Below are positions 48,131-57,505 of a DNA stretch of 64,000 bases, one piece after another. The DNA comes from Symmachiella macrocystis (GTDB lineage: Bacteria > Planctomycetota > Planctomycetia > Planctomycetales > Planctomycetaceae). The translations under genes were made by a program, and so were the position numbers. The notes under the pieces are model-generated. The model was not told the DNA's origin. It saw only the letters and a program-made list of their open reading frames with translations, and did not search any database. Numbering within the stretch: position 1 is the stretch's first letter; each line of letters opens with the position of its first letter. The stretch is taken from positions 3,817,490-3,881,489 of the forward strand of contig NZ_SJPP01000001.1 of NCBI RefSeq assembly GCF_007860075.1. Reading direction: 5' to 3'.

Positions 48131-49141
48131 TCAATGGTCGTCGAGCCATTCGGAACTAACATCCAGCGACCAGACTTCATTATTCAGCGGCCGCGCGTGT
48201 CCCCCGGCAATCCACAGTTTGTCCTGAAACACGTAGGCGGAATGTTCGTGACGTTCTTTCCAGATCATCTCTGATTTCAATTGCGTCCAATCCCGACCGT
48301 TTCGCGAATACCAGACGTCCCCCAGATTCGTCGAGGGATTGTTGGACCATCCTCCCAAAACCCACATGCGGTCGCGATAGGCCACTGCTGAGAACCAAAG
48401 TCGCGGACCCCAGGGGGCTTCTGCCGTGACTTGTGTCCAATTCTTGCCATCCTCGGAACACCAGACATCGTTGTTTGCCGAATACTCCGGCACGTAGTTC
48501 CCGCCTCCCAGGACCCACATTTTTCCGTCGTGGACCACCGCCGCATGATACGCCCGCGGCGACCAGGGGGCGTTGTCCGTGGCCAATTCCCACGTCTTGC
48601 CGTCGGTCGATGACCAGACGTCGTTCTTCAAGCTCTTTTCGTCGCCGAAGTAATAATTTTCGGTGCCGCCCAGAATCCACATCTTCCCTTTGAATTCGAC
48701 AAGTCCGGCAGCTAGACGCGGCGACCAACCGGCGTTGTCTGTCACTTGCTCCCATTTCAAACCGTCGCTCGTCGACCAGACTTCGTTGCTGGCGGAGTGG
48801 CCGGGCAAGCGTCCGTTGTACCAGCCCCCCATCAACCACATCTTGTCGTTAAACACAACGGTCATCGGCAAGTCGCTATGTTTCCACGGTGCCTGCTTGT
48901 CGACCAACGACCAGTTCTTCCCATCGGCGGATTTCCAAACATCGCGGGGCGGCGCTTCATAGGAACCGAACCAACCCCCGAGCACCCAGAGTTGATCCTT
49001 GAAGACGACCTCTCCTTGCGAGTCGCGCGGCTGCCAAGCCGCTTTGTCGGTGACCTTGGTCCAATTCGGGGCATCACTTTGCGCGAGTACAACTCCGCTG
49101 CTGCAGGACAGGACGACGAGGGTGAGCATGATGTATTTCAA
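48131..49141 (-). CDS. Exported kelch-repeat protein
   Basis: A 336-residue secreted or periplasmic beta-propeller. The start is TTG 49141: AAGGAG lies nine bases upstream and a clean signal peptide follows (KYIMLTLVVLSCSSGVVLAQ). Six kelch repeats end in G-G motifs: QLWVLGGWFG, KMWLMGGWYN, KMWILGGTEN, KMWVLGGGN, RMWVLGGW and KLWIAGGH. Six blades fit a full propeller. No copper-site motifs of galactose oxidase were seen, so a binding role is more likely than oxidase activity. It stands alone, with a large gap on each side. Confidence 0.85.
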   Translation of the reverse strand: MKYIMLTLVVLSCSSGVVLAQSDAPNWTKVTDKAAWQPRDSQGEVVFKDQLWVLGGWFGSYEAPPRDVWKSADGKNWSLVDKQAPWKHSDLPMTVVFNDKMWLMGGWYNGRLPGHSASNEVWSTSDGLKWEQVTDNAGWSPRLAAGLVEFKGKMWILGGTENYYFGDEKSLKNDVWSSTDGKTWELATDNAPWSPRAYHAAVVHDGKMWVLGGGNYVPEYSANNDVWCSEDGKNWTQVTAEAPWGPRLWFSAVAYRDRMWVLGGWSNNPSTNLGDVWYSRNGRDWTQLKSEMIWKERHEHSAYVFQDKLWIAGGHARPLNNEVWSLDVSSEWLDDH

Positions 49142-49733
49142 AGTTGACGTCTCCTTAATGTGTGCGACCTCCGCGCCACACAATATTATCTTCCGTTGGG
49201 CGATAAGTTTGGCATCGGTTCTGCTCGCTAACATAACACGCAGCAGTTCGCGCGGCGACGGTTTTGACTCAATTCTCGGGATCTGCCTGGACGTCGTTCT
49301 AGGACTTTCAATTGCAAAATTAGGCGAATCTTATTGACGTTTGCACATGTGACGGTAATAATGCGAGATGAAGAGGTAATTTGAGTCCTTAACAGTAGAG
49401 TAGCGAGGTACGAAGTCGCGCCGTATTAAAGCACCCTATCTTGAGAGAATTCTTCTCTATCGTAACGGCGAAAAACGCGTACTGAGCATTTCGTGGCGGC
49501 ACCCTTTTCTTGGGCTGCGCCATGGGCACGTCTTTTTTTAAAAGCCAGTCTAATCGTTTTTCACCAATCCAAAGATTCCCTAAGGGCGTCCACGTTGTCT
49601 GTACGCCCAACGTTGTGATGCGCATTTCCGGGCCAACTTTTGGTGCTCGTCGCATCGTTTTTACCGTTCACTCGAGAACTATGCCGGAATCGCCGGTTAA
49701 ACGTTCTCACAGTCTGAAAGCTAAGAGGAGATT
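49142..49733. other. 592-bp intergenic region between divergent genes
   Basis: Nothing was recognised as a gene, although short frames exist on both strands. It holds the promoters of the kelch gene and of the ArsR gene; no clear box pair stands out. No tRNA or known RNA element. Confidence 0.4.
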
Positions 49734-50138
49734 ATGATCTCCAACGTCATCCCCCACGACGAAACCGCTGTCGATGATTCGAGCTCCGACACCGACGCTC
49801 CGCAACTTCCCGAGCAGCTTGAAAAAGACTTGGTTCAAGTCTTTAAATTGTTGTCTGACGAAACGCGATTGCGGATTCTGCTGTATCTCACGCAGCAGGG
49901 CGAATTACACGTCACCGCATTGTGCGACCGCCTGGGCCAAAGCCAACCGGCTGTCAGCCATCACTTGGCGCTACTCCGCGTCGCTGGATTGATCGAAGCT
50001 CGCCGCGACGGAAAACACAATTTCTACCATGTTCGTCGGCAACACTTCTATCGCCTGATGTCCGAAGCCTTTGCTGGTCTGTCGGGCAACGGTGAAATTC
50101 GCTTTGAGGATTTTGTCCTCACACACGCAGAAGGCTAA
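49734..50138 (+). CDS. ArsR-family transcriptional regulator
   Basis: A 134-residue winged-helix DNA-binding protein. The ArsR core is LLSDETRLRILLYLTQQGEL, then the recognition helix CDRLGQSQPAVSHHLALLRV, and the wing AGLIEARRDGKHNFYHV. The classical metal motif ELCVCDL is only partly present (ELHVTALC), so metal sensing is doubtful. GAGGAG lies six bases before the ATG. Its N-terminal 30 residues are acidic and variable. The adjacent genes (kelch upstream, carA downstream) do not suggest an arsenic or metal operon, so the target is unknown; such stand-alone ArsR proteins are common in planctomycetes. Confidence 0.9.
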   Translation: MISNVIPHDETAVDDSSSDTDAPQLPEQLEKDLVQVFKLLSDETRLRILLYLTQQGELHVTALCDRLGQSQPAVSHHLALLRVAGLIEARRDGKHNFYHVRRQHFYRLMSEAFAGLSGNGEIRFEDFVLTHAEG

Positions 50139-50356
50139 CACAGCGAGGGAGTGGGGCTAAACGAGCGCGGTACACGTCCTCAATCCTGTCCCCTCAAGCC
50201 TCAAGTCGATTTCCACGATGGGAGTCGCTTTTCATCCGCACGGCGGTCTGCTAAAACGGAAGCGTTTGGCAGATCGCCCGGTGTCCGCGCCAAACCTGCA
50301 GAAATGCCGATGTCAGCGACACCCGCCCGGATGATGAACTGAGCCAGACTCCGCCC

Positions 50357-51487
50357 ATGCCCGCCGCCAAACTTGCACTGGAAGATGGGACCGTTTTTAC
50401 TGGAGAAAACTTCGGTGCCGCTGGAGAAATCTCCGGCGAAGTCGTGTTCAATACCAGCATGACCGGTTACCAGGAAATCCTCACCGATCCCTCCTACCGC
50501 GGTCAGATCATCACGATGACCTATCCGCTGATCGGCAACTACGGGGTCAATCCCGAGGATGTCGAAAGCTCCGGATTAAAGCTGTCAGGGTTCATCGTTC
50601 GCGAACTCAGCCGCCGCCGCAGTAATTTCCGTTCTTCCGCTGCGCTGGAAGATTACCTCGCCGAGGCCGGTGTGATTGGAATGTCCGGCATCGACACGCG
50701 GGCCTTGGTCAAACATATCCGTACCGCCGGCGCCATGACCGGCGTGTTGTCCACAACCGATCTCGACGACGATTCGCTCGTCGCCAAGGCCAAAGCCAGC
50801 CCAGGTCTCGTTGGTCGCGATTTGGTCAACGAAGTCATTCCCGAGAAGTCATACAACTGGGACGAGAAACTCTCCCCCTGGGCCAACGTTGCCTCGACGA
50901 TCGAAAAACAACCAGCAAGCGGACCGCAACCACATGTCGTTGCCATCGACTACGGCATGAAATGGAACATCCCGCGACATTTAGCGGACATGAATTGCCG
51001 CGTCACGGTCGTGCCGGGAACTGCCACCAGTGCCGAGGTTTTAGCACTCGAACCAGACGGCGTGTTTCTTTCCAACGGCCCGGGTGACCCGCGACCGCTG
51101 GATTATGCAATTCGTACCATCCAGGAATTGCTCGGCAAAAAGCCAATCTTCGGGATTTGCTTAGGGCAGCAATTGCTCGGATTGGCCACCGGGATGGAAA
51201 TCTATAAGTTGAAATTCGGCCATCGCGGCGCGAATCAACCGGTAATGAACAAACAGTCCGGCTGCGTAGAAATCACCTCGCAAAACCACGGTTTCGCGCT
51301 GGATGCCAAAACGATGCCCGATGACGTCGAAGTCACGCACGTGAACCTCAACGACGACACCGTTTCCGGCATCCGCCATAAAACACACGCCGCCTTCGGA
51401 GTCCAATACCACCCCGAAGCCTCCGCCGGCCCCCACGACAGCCGGTATCTGTTCGAGCAATTTTATCAAACAATGCTCGATGATTGA
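50357..51487 (+). CDS. carA: Carbamoyl-phosphate synthase, small (glutaminase) chain
   Basis: Supplies ammonia from glutamine to CarB. The N-terminal CPSase_sm domain starts KLALEDGTVFTGENFGAAG and contains FNTSMTGYQEILTDPSY. The class I amidotransferase domain has the nucleophile C268 in FGICLGQQLLG and the His-Glu pair in FGVQYHPEASAGP. Length (376 residues) is standard. ATG 50357 fits the family start. It is separated by 35 kb from carB in this window and on the same strand, so the two are not in one operon. It converges with the ornithine-cyclodeaminase-like gene. Confidence 0.97.
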   Translation: MPAAKLALEDGTVFTGENFGAAGEISGEVVFNTSMTGYQEILTDPSYRGQIITMTYPLIGNYGVNPEDVESSGLKLSGFIVRELSRRRSNFRSSAALEDYLAEAGVIGMSGIDTRALVKHIRTAGAMTGVLSTTDLDDDSLVAKAKASPGLVGRDLVNEVIPEKSYNWDEKLSPWANVASTIEKQPASGPQPHVVAIDYGMKWNIPRHLADMNCRVTVVPGTATSAEVLALEPDGVFLSNGPGDPRPLDYAIRTIQELLGKKPIFGICLGQQLLGLATGMEIYKLKFGHRGANQPVMNKQSGCVEITSQNHGFALDAKTMPDDVEVTHVNLNDDTVSGIRHKTHAAFGVQYHPEASAGPHDSRYLFEQFYQTMLDD

Positions 51488-51741
51488 TCCGAGCGAGGGA
51501 CACTCCCCGTAGGATGCGTCGCGACGTAGCTTTTTAAGCGGGGCAACAATTACAGGGTGTGCCGCAGGCACAAGAGACAGCAATTTCAACTGTCCCTGTC
51601 AACGAGACTTTGCTCGTTTCAGAGCGCGGAAATTGCGGCTTCTTGCGGGCTGCGCCCGCCCCGGGGTCTGCGCCATCGCGGCTACCCCGAAACCCCTGCT
51701 GCGCGCTCGCTTCGGGGAACTGTGCTCAAGCCCGGGCGGCA
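51488..51741. repeat. Cluster of short inverted repeats between convergent genes
   Basis: This 254-bp gap is packed with small palindromes: CGTCGCGACG (51517-51526, followed by a T-run), TGTGCC-GCA-GGCACA (51558-51572), AACGAG-ACTTTG-CTCGTT (51601-51618) and CGGGGT/ACCCCG (51662-51689). They may serve as a terminator for carA on one side and the opposing gene on the other, or be degenerate repeat elements. Confidence 0.45.
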
Positions 51742-52800
51742 TCACACGCGGACCCAATCTTTCAAATGCGCGTGCTCGAAAATCATCTCGTGTTGGATCT
51801 TCAGATCCTGTCCCATGCCCGCTTCTGCGGCTCGTTCGTACATGGCGACGGCGATGGCGACGTCGACGTAGGCCAATCCCACGGCGTTGAAATAGACCCG
51901 CTCTTCGTTGTTTTCGCGTCCCGGTTTGCGGCCCATTAAGACATCAACCAGATCGGCATGGATGTCTGCGTCGGTCATTTCCCCGGCTTGATAAATGCGG
52001 CTGAGGGTCTGTGTGCGATGTTTGACGGTCTCCCAATCATCGCACACAATTTTGTCGCACAGTTTGGCCACGGCGAATTCATCCTCCCAGCCCCCGACGT
52101 GGCTGTAGAACGCTCCCGGCTTGATCCAGTCGGCTTTGAGCAAAGGTGCCTGTGCACTGGTAGCGGTCACGATGACATCGGCATCGACCACGGCCCGCTG
52201 CAGATCGGAGTCGCACGCGACAATTTCCATGTCGGATAAAATCGGCGACATCTCTGCCAGGAATTGTGCTTCTTCGCTGGGGAGTTTGGCAGCGACGTAA
52301 CAGCTTTTCAGCGAGGGCAGGGCGGTCTTCATCGCAATCAAATGCATTTTTGCCTGCTCGCCGGCACCAATGAATCCAATCGTTTCCGCGTCCTGTCGCG
52401 CCAAGTGTTTCGCAGCGAGTGCTCCCATGCTCCCCACACGGATGTTGGAGCACAGGGTTCCTTCCATGAAAGCGATCGGAAATCCGTGCTCGATTTCCGA
52501 GAGAATGATCACTGCCGAGAGGTTTTGAATGCCATGTTTGACCGGGTTGGGCGGGAAGACCGACACCCACTTCACACCGCAAATCTTGCGAGTTTTGAAC
52601 GTCGCCGGCAGGCAGTTGATTCGCTCCTGGGTTTCATCGTTAAAAATCTGCACGATTTTATCAGGAAAGATTACGTCCCCCTGATCAAAGGCAATGATCG
52701 CCTCCTCTGCCGCCTGCATGGCCATGCGAATGTCCAAACACCCCGCTCCCAGCAGGTCTTCTTGGGAGTAGTATTGGCAGTGAATTTCATGAGAAAACAT
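51742..52800 (-). CDS. Ornithine-cyclodeaminase / mu-crystallin family protein
   Basis: A 352-residue NAD(P)-dependent protein. The Rossmann nucleotide loop is ETIGFIGAGEQAKMHLIAM, followed by the family's conserved DADVIVTATSAQAPLLKADW and IKPGAFYSHVGGWEDEF. The N-terminal part carries CGVKWVSVFPPNP, matching the substrate-lysine region of the family (R/K-VKW). ATG 52800 is preferred to the upstream in-frame extension. Members include cyclodeaminases, alanine dehydrogenases, ketimine reductases and a tyramine-oxidase accessory protein, so the substrate is open. It is the last gene after two CBS proteins on the same strand, with a 60-bp gap. Confidence 0.87.
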   Translation of the reverse strand: MFSHEIHCQYYSQEDLLGAGCLDIRMAMQAAEEAIIAFDQGDVIFPDKIVQIFNDETQERINCLPATFKTRKICGVKWVSVFPPNPVKHGIQNLSAVIILSEIEHGFPIAFMEGTLCSNIRVGSMGALAAKHLARQDAETIGFIGAGEQAKMHLIAMKTALPSLKSCYVAAKLPSEEAQFLAEMSPILSDMEIVACDSDLQRAVVDADVIVTATSAQAPLLKADWIKPGAFYSHVGGWEDEFAVAKLCDKIVCDDWETVKHRTQTLSRIYQAGEMTDADIHADLVDVLMGRKPGRENNEERVYFNAVGLAYVDVAIAVAMYERAAEAGMGQDLKIQHEMIFEHAHLKDWVRV

Positions 52801-52860
52801 GATTCGTCTTTCTATTGGGAATCGGCCGCCGGCATCTAACCGCAGCAAATCGATTGGATG

Positions 52861-53349
52861 TTATTGGTCGTCCATGCATTTCCGCAGGAACTTGGTGACC
52901 CGCTGCGGGCTGACGATACCTACGATGTTTTCTTTCAGGTCTACGACAGGCACGTGCCGATACCCGCTAACCGCCATCACTGCCAGTGCCGATGCGGCCG
53001 ATTCAGATTCGTCGACATAGATCGGACTGGCGGTCATCACTTCCCGCACTGATTTGTTCTTAACGTCGTCGTACTCCAGCGCCACTTTTTCTAGAATGTC
53101 CCGGTCGCTGACCAACCCCATCAGTTTTCCTTGGTTCTCAATCAAAACGCAAGCAATCCCTTCACCGACCAATGTTTGCAGCACTTCCTCTACGGTTGTG
53201 TCGATGGGGACGCAGGCATAGGGCCGTGACTGAATCGCCATCACGGTTTCCTCGTGCAATGCCTGCTCGATGGGATCGTCAAATGTCGGTGGATCATAGT
53301 TTTCCAACGGATCTTGGAAGGGCGTTTCGTTTTGTTTTTCGTTGGCCAT
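52861..53349 (-). CDS. CBS-domain pair protein (second of two)
   Basis: A 162-residue protein with two CBS domains that form one Bateman module. The first, about residues 35-90, reads PYACVPIDTTVEEVLQTLVG ... GLVSDRDILEKVAL. The second, about 100-160, reads REVMTASPIYVDESESA ... VVDLKENIVGIVSPQRVTKF. Such modules usually bind adenosyl nucleotides and regulate a partner. There is no other domain. The first 33 residues are acidic and unstructured (NETPFQDPLENYDPPTFDDP). It starts just three bases after the upstream CBS gene's stop, so the pair is cotranscribed and likely acts together. Confidence 0.9.
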   Translation of the reverse strand: MANEKQNETPFQDPLENYDPPTFDDPIEQALHEETVMAIQSRPYACVPIDTTVEEVLQTLVGEGIACVLIENQGKLMGLVSDRDILEKVALEYDDVKNKSVREVMTASPIYVDESESAASALAVMAVSGYRHVPVVDLKENIVGIVSPQRVTKFLRKCMDDQ

Positions 53350-53352
53350 GGT

Positions 53353-53823
53353 CTAAGCCCCCTCTCGTTGTTCGGGATAGCCTGTGGATCCGACGCGCTG
53401 CACGAGCACCTCGCCGGGAAAGTGTTCCGCGACATACTCCATCAGCCCTTTTTGGCCCGTGATTCCGGCGACCGCGCCGTCTTCGTCTACGACCACAACG
53501 AAGCGTATGTTTTTTGTTTCCATCGCTGCTAAGACGGTTTCGATCGGGTCACTGGTTTTTACCCAGGGAAAGGTCTTTGCCAAGTGCGACTCGATGGGAT
53601 CATTGACCGTCGCCGGATCCCGCGCCAGCAGACCGCGGAGCATCGCTTCGGTAAACATGCCCTGCGGCTTTCCGGTCGCATCAACAGCTATGGCGCAGCC
53701 CAAGTGGGCCTCGCGCAATTTCTCGACAACATCGCGGACTGTTGACCCTGTCTTGATCGTCAACACCGGCCGCATCGCCAAGCGGCTGACCGTCTCGTTT
53801 TTGACGTTTTCAAATAGCCCCAT
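53353..53823 (-). CDS. CBS-domain pair protein (first of two)
   Basis: A 156-residue Bateman module. The first CBS repeat (about 15-70) reads AMRPVLTIKTGSTVRDVVEK ... AVDATGKPQGMFTEAMLRGL, the second (about 85-145) reads FPWVKTSDPIETVLAAMETK ... VVVDEDGAVAGITGQKGLME. The domain pair is complete. No catalytic or DNA-binding domain is attached. It is the upstream member of a two-gene CBS unit; the next gene after them encodes the ornithine-cyclodeaminase-like enzyme, which could be the regulated partner, though that is only positional inference. Confidence 0.9.
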   Translation of the reverse strand: MGLFENVKNETVSRLAMRPVLTIKTGSTVRDVVEKLREAHLGCAIAVDATGKPQGMFTEAMLRGLLARDPATVNDPIESHLAKTFPWVKTSDPIETVLAAMETKNIRFVVVVDEDGAVAGITGQKGLMEYVAEHFPGEVLVQRVGSTGYPEQREGA

Positions 53824-54431
53824 GATTGCTCCTTTTCAAAACCCAGATCCGTCAGTCCAAAACGAAGGTCCACCCCGCTCCCCACTACAGCAAGTTGCCG
53901 GTGGTTACAGCAGTTGCGTAGCCCAGCGTTCGATGAACAGATAGGGAGGTTCCCACTCAGTCCGACACAAGGGGCAGGAAACGCTTTACGCGGGGGCGTT
54001 ACCATTGGTCAAATCTGCCATCGCGGCAACACAATTCGGCGGGAGCAAACCTGCTCCACAATGTGGCGCTCAGCGGCGCGCCAACGCATGCGACCCATCA
54101 TGGGCCAACTCCATCACCGATCAAAAACACGATCCAGGAGGAGCCTGTGGCAGAGAACGGAATCTTGCCGAGCAAGTCATTCGACCACCAATTTTGAGTA
54201 TACCTAACAAATGCGTTTTAGGGCAAGCTTATTGTTCTAAACTGCCGTCGTAAAACCGAGTGATCCAACCGCACCGATATTGCGTTCCTACTGTGGGCGG
54301 TTGTCACTACCGGAAGTTTCCCGGCGGACTCTGGCATCGTTGCCGCAAGATGGTTAAAGTTTGAAAATGCCGTGGCTGCTGCCACGAATATCCTGCATAG
54401 CCTCTGCTAACATTTGGAAGGACACATACTC
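53824..54431. other. 608-bp intergenic region between divergent genes
   Basis: No supported protein gene. An AGGAGGAG ribosome-site-like run at about 54136 precedes a GTG and a 16-codon frame (54147-54197); too short and unsupported to call. The segment must contain the promoters of the CBS pair and of the membrane protein to the right. Confidence 0.4.
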
Positions 54432-55175
54432 ATGGCAGATGAAGCGACATCACCGTCACCGGAAATCAGCCAAGACGCCTCGGTTGCGTCCAGCGGCATT
54501 CCCAAGAGCATCTTTTTGATTTCGTATCCGAAAGTTGTCTTTCTCTACCCGACATTTTTGGCGGCCTTGTTCTGCGGGCTGTACATGACGTTTTCGGGCG
54601 CCGAGCCGGCCGACTCCAGCGGGGTGTTGGTGACGACGTTGTTTCTGTGCGTCCTGGCGGTCAATATGATCGTGCTCAGTTTCGATTTCCCCCGCACGAC
54701 CTCGTTGACGTTGTTTTTCTTCGTTGCGGCGATCATCACCGGCGGCGTGTTGTTGTTTCGCTCCTACCCCGACTTGGTCCCGGCAATCACGGACTTTCTC
54801 AAACTTTTCCACCCCTACGCCAATTCCCACTTTTTCTACTTCTTTGCCACGATGATCGGCCTGATCTTCATCGCTGTGGCGATCAACGTGCAGTTCGACT
54901 ACTGGGAAGTCCGCCCGAACGAACTGTTGCATCACCACGGCATACTCAGCGACCTGAAACGCTACTCCGCACCGAATTTACGGATTGACAAGGAGATCAA
55001 CGACGTCTTCGAGTATGTGTTGCTGCGGTCAGGACGACTGATCCTACAGGCCCGCGGCGAAAGCCGAGCGATCATTCTGGAGAATGTGTTCTTCATCAAT
55101 CGTAAGGAAGAACAACTCACCCGCATGCTCGGCGCGTTGCAAGTGCAGGTCCGCGACCAAAACGCACCTCATTGA
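54432..55175 (+). CDS. Four-helix membrane protein of unknown function
   Basis: A 247-residue protein. Membrane segments lie at about residues 34-55, 70-88, 92-113 and 133-155 (for example TTLFLCVLAVNMIVLSFDF). The C-terminal 90 residues are a soluble domain: NELLHHHGILSDLKRYSAPN, IDKEINDVFEYVLLRSGRLI and ENVFFINRKEEQLTRMLGAL. The strand order is reminiscent of a bacterial PH (YdbS-like) domain, with the helices before it, but this is not certain. I do not recognise a named family. ATG 54432 is favoured over the TTG 18 bases upstream. It converges with the fasciclin gene. Confidence 0.75.
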   Translation: MADEATSPSPEISQDASVASSGIPKSIFLISYPKVVFLYPTFLAALFCGLYMTFSGAEPADSSGVLVTTLFLCVLAVNMIVLSFDFPRTTSLTLFFFVAAIITGGVLLFRSYPDLVPAITDFLKLFHPYANSHFFYFFATMIGLIFIAVAINVQFDYWEVRPNELLHHHGILSDLKRYSAPNLRIDKEINDVFEYVLLRSGRLILQARGESRAIILENVFFINRKEEQLTRMLGALQVQVRDQNAPH

Positions 55176-55202
55176 ACACGGTGAAATCTTGATCATGACG
55201 AA

Positions 55203-55240
55203 AATAGGGCGCCGTGGGTAATAGCCACCGGCGCCCTATT
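55203..55240. terminator. Bidirectional terminator hairpin
   Basis: The arms AATAGGGCGCCGTGG and CCACCGGCGCCCTATT pair over 15 bp with one bulged C and a 7-base loop. It lies between the convergent membrane-protein and fasciclin genes, 28 bp from one stop and 23 bp from the other. A/T-rich bases flank both sides of the stem, as in factor-independent terminators. Confidence 0.75.
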
Positions 55241-55262
55241 GACGTACTGCCCTAACCAACCC

Positions 55263-56270
55263 CTACGGCAACATGACTGCGTCGATTACGTGGATCACGC
55301 CGTTCGCACATTCGATGTCGGCTTTGACAACCGTTGCCTCATCGATGTGAACTTGGCCATCTTTGGTGGCGATCGAAACCGATTCGCCGTTGACCGTCTT
55401 GGCCGACTGCAACTTCACAACATCCGCAGCCATGACGCGACCAGAAACGACGTGGTAGGTCAAAATCGCTTGCAACTGTTCACGGTTTTCCGGTTTGAGC
55501 AGGTCTTCCACAGTCCCCTTCGGTAATTTGGCAAAAGCTTTATCCGTGGGTGTGAAGACCGTAAACGGGCCGTCCCCTTTGAGTGTTTCCACCAAGCCTG
55601 CCGCTTTGACGGCAGCAACCAGCGTCTTAAACGACCCAGCGGCAACAGCGGTATCTACAACATCTGCTTTGGCTTTAGACGTATTCGATGCTTCCGGAGT
55701 CTTCTCAGGAGGCAAAATCACGGCATCGATCACGTGAATGATACCGTTGCTGCAGACGATGTCGGTTTTCACAACGTTCGCGTTATTGACTTTAACCTTG
55801 CCGCCCGCGACAGCGATTGCCACATCATCGCCTTGTAACGTTTTGGCTTTGGAGAGTTTAACCACATCCTTCGCAGCCACTTTACCGGCCACCACATGGT
55901 ACTTCAGAATCGCTTGCAGTGTTTTTTTGTTCTCCGGTTTGAGCAGATTGGCGATTGTCCCTTCCGGCAATTTGGCAAAGGCTTTGTCGGTGGGTGCGAA
56001 TACAGTAAACGACCCATCGCTCTTAAGTGCTTCCACAAGTCCGGCCGCTTTAACGGCGGCGACCAACGTCTTGAATGATTCGGCTTTGACTGCTGTGTCG
56101 ACAATGTCAGCTTGTTTCGACTTTTTGGCAGCAGCGGCAGGTGGAGCGGGATTGTAGTAGGCCACACGCTGCGGCGAGGTGTGTTGAACGGGTCGGCTAT
56201 TGGGGCAGTTACCGGCGACAGCGGTTGTCCAGGTCAGTCCGACGAGTGAAAGTGAAAGCAGAATGCGCAT
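55263..56270 (-). CDS. Exported protein with two fasciclin (FAS1) domains
   Basis: A 335-residue extracytoplasmic adhesion-type protein. ATG 56270 follows GGAGACC and begins a signal peptide ([20 protein letters not shown]). Two FAS1 domains occupy about residues 55-190 and 205-335; each has the family's H1 and H2 regions ([20 protein letters not shown] and [20 protein letters not shown], then [18 protein letters not shown] and [18 protein letters not shown]) and ends IHVIDAV-LP. The two are about 70% alike in these blocks, so they arose by internal duplication. Family members mediate cell-surface or matrix contacts. The gene stands alone. Confidence 0.93.
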   Translation of the reverse strand: MRILLSLSLVGLTWTTAVAGNCPNSRPVQHTSPQRVAYYNPAPPAAAAKKSKQADIVDTAVKAESFKTLVAAVKAAGLVEALKSDGSFTVFAPTDKAFAKLPEGTIANLLKPENKKTLQAILKYHVVAGKVAAKDVVKLSKAKTLQGDDVAIAVAGGKVKVNNANVVKTDIVCSNGIIHVIDAVILPPEKTPEASNTSKAKADVVDTAVAAGSFKTLVAAVKAAGLVETLKGDGPFTVFTPTDKAFAKLPKGTVEDLLKPENREQLQAILTYHVVSGRVMAADVVKLQSAKTVNGESVSIATKDGQVHIDEATVVKADIECANGVIHVIDAVMLP

Positions 56271-56648
56271 AACGGTCTCCAAGAAATGTGATGTGGACTA
56301 GCGAACGTCGGTTCCAGATTTCGCCCCGGTTCCAAACCTCGCAGACGCTGATTAGCCGAATCCGTCTAGCTGTCGGAATCGCGCATGCAGCAGAAGGTGA
56401 TGTCAGCGACTAACGGAAACAAGCGGATGTCTCGCATCCACTTACTTCCCATCGCTCAGCGGCTTTCTAGGCCGGAGCGCGCAATTGACAACGTGCAGAA
56501 ACACGGTTTTTTGAGATCCCACTAAAAAGATCTGGTCGGTTTCACCACGGTAATGCCAGTCGTGCTTTCCACGTCACCAAAATGGTGTTTCCAATGCAGA
56601 ACTGCCAAGGGCAAGACAGGCTCAACTCAGCTATATTACTTAGGCCCA
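56271..56648. other. 378-bp intergenic region
   Basis: Between two minus-strand genes, the fasciclin gene and smpB. Nothing was recognised as a gene or RNA. In particular the ssrA tmRNA, often near smpB, was not seen. It should hold the promoter of the fasciclin gene and the terminator of smpB. Confidence 0.4.
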
Positions 56649-57149
56649 CTACCGGCGGTGCGTCATCGCTCGGCGGATTTCCATCTGCGCGGTATCCTTT
56701 TTAAGCTTATCCCGCTTGTCGTGCAGTTTGCGTCCACGGGCAGTGGCCAGTTTGACTTTGGCGACACCCTTCTTGAAATACATGGCCGTGGGGACGAGTG
56801 TTAGGCCATTTTGGCTGGCAGCTTCGGCGAATTTGCTGATCTCGCGGCGATGCAACAACAGCTTGCGCGTCCGCTTTGGCTCGTGATTCATGAGATTGGC
56901 TTGCGGGTACTCCGCGATATCACAGCCGACCAGATAGACTTCGTTCCCTTGCACCCGGCCATAGGCCTCGTCCAACGAGACCTTGCCTCCTCGCGCGCTT
57001 TTGACTTCGCTCCCCTGCAGGACGATGCCGCACTCCATTTCGTCCAGGATCTCATACTGATGCCGCGCTTTACGGTTGCGGGCGATCGTTTTGAAATTCG
57101 GATCCTCGGTCGATTTTTTCTTTTTACTTTTTTTGCTCTTTTTGCCCAT
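56649..57149 (-). CDS. smpB: SsrA-binding protein
   Basis: SmpB binds tmRNA and rescues stalled ribosomes. The OB-fold core begins NRKARHQYEILDEMECGIVL and contains GSEVKSARGGKVSLDEAYGR, YLVGCDIAEYPQAN, and the basic RRTRKLLLHRREIS helix (printed here as PKRTRKLLLHRREIS). The usual tail, VKLATARGRKLHDKRDKLKK, is present; it enters the mRNA channel. It has an extra lysine-rich N-terminus (GKKSKKSKKKK), making 166 residues against about 160. No tmRNA gene was seen nearby. Confidence 0.96.
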   Translation of the reverse strand: MGKKSKKSKKKKSTEDPNFKTIARNRKARHQYEILDEMECGIVLQGSEVKSARGGKVSLDEAYGRVQGNEVYLVGCDIAEYPQANLMNHEPKRTRKLLLHRREISKFAEAASQNGLTLVPTAMYFKKGVAKVKLATARGRKLHDKRDKLKKDTAQMEIRRAMTHRR

Positions 57150-57505
57150 GCCAGTGTTCCCAAGTTGCGCAGTTCGCGGGTTCTTTTTATTGTCACGGAG
57201 GGATCACAGGTTGAACCCAGATTTGGTGGTTCGCGCTATTTTCGTGATCTGCGTCTGTTGTCCTACTTCGAAAAGTGCCTTGTAACGCACCCGAATTTGC
57301 CAGTCTGGAGACAAGTTCGACTAACCAGGTTCGCTATTATAGGCGACCGAGGCGCCGAATAGCACCCCGCCGTGACCGGGCTGGAAAGTCTTCTGTGTGG
57401 GACATAAACTATTTGATAGATCGCAATGTCGCTCTGTAAGCATAGCCCCCCTCTTGGCCGCATGCGCCCATCAGCACAACTGCTGCCCCTACTGAAAGCA
57501 AACTC
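57150..57505. other. 356-bp intergenic region between divergent genes
   Basis: No gene or known RNA was recognised. It carries the promoters of smpB (minus strand) and the esterase gene (plus strand); no clear boxes. Confidence 0.4.

Noticed and set aside
54147-54197. 16-codon GTG frame behind an AGGAGGAG site
   Set aside because: The ribosome site is good, but the peptide is too short to support and has no attenuator or toxin-like feature.
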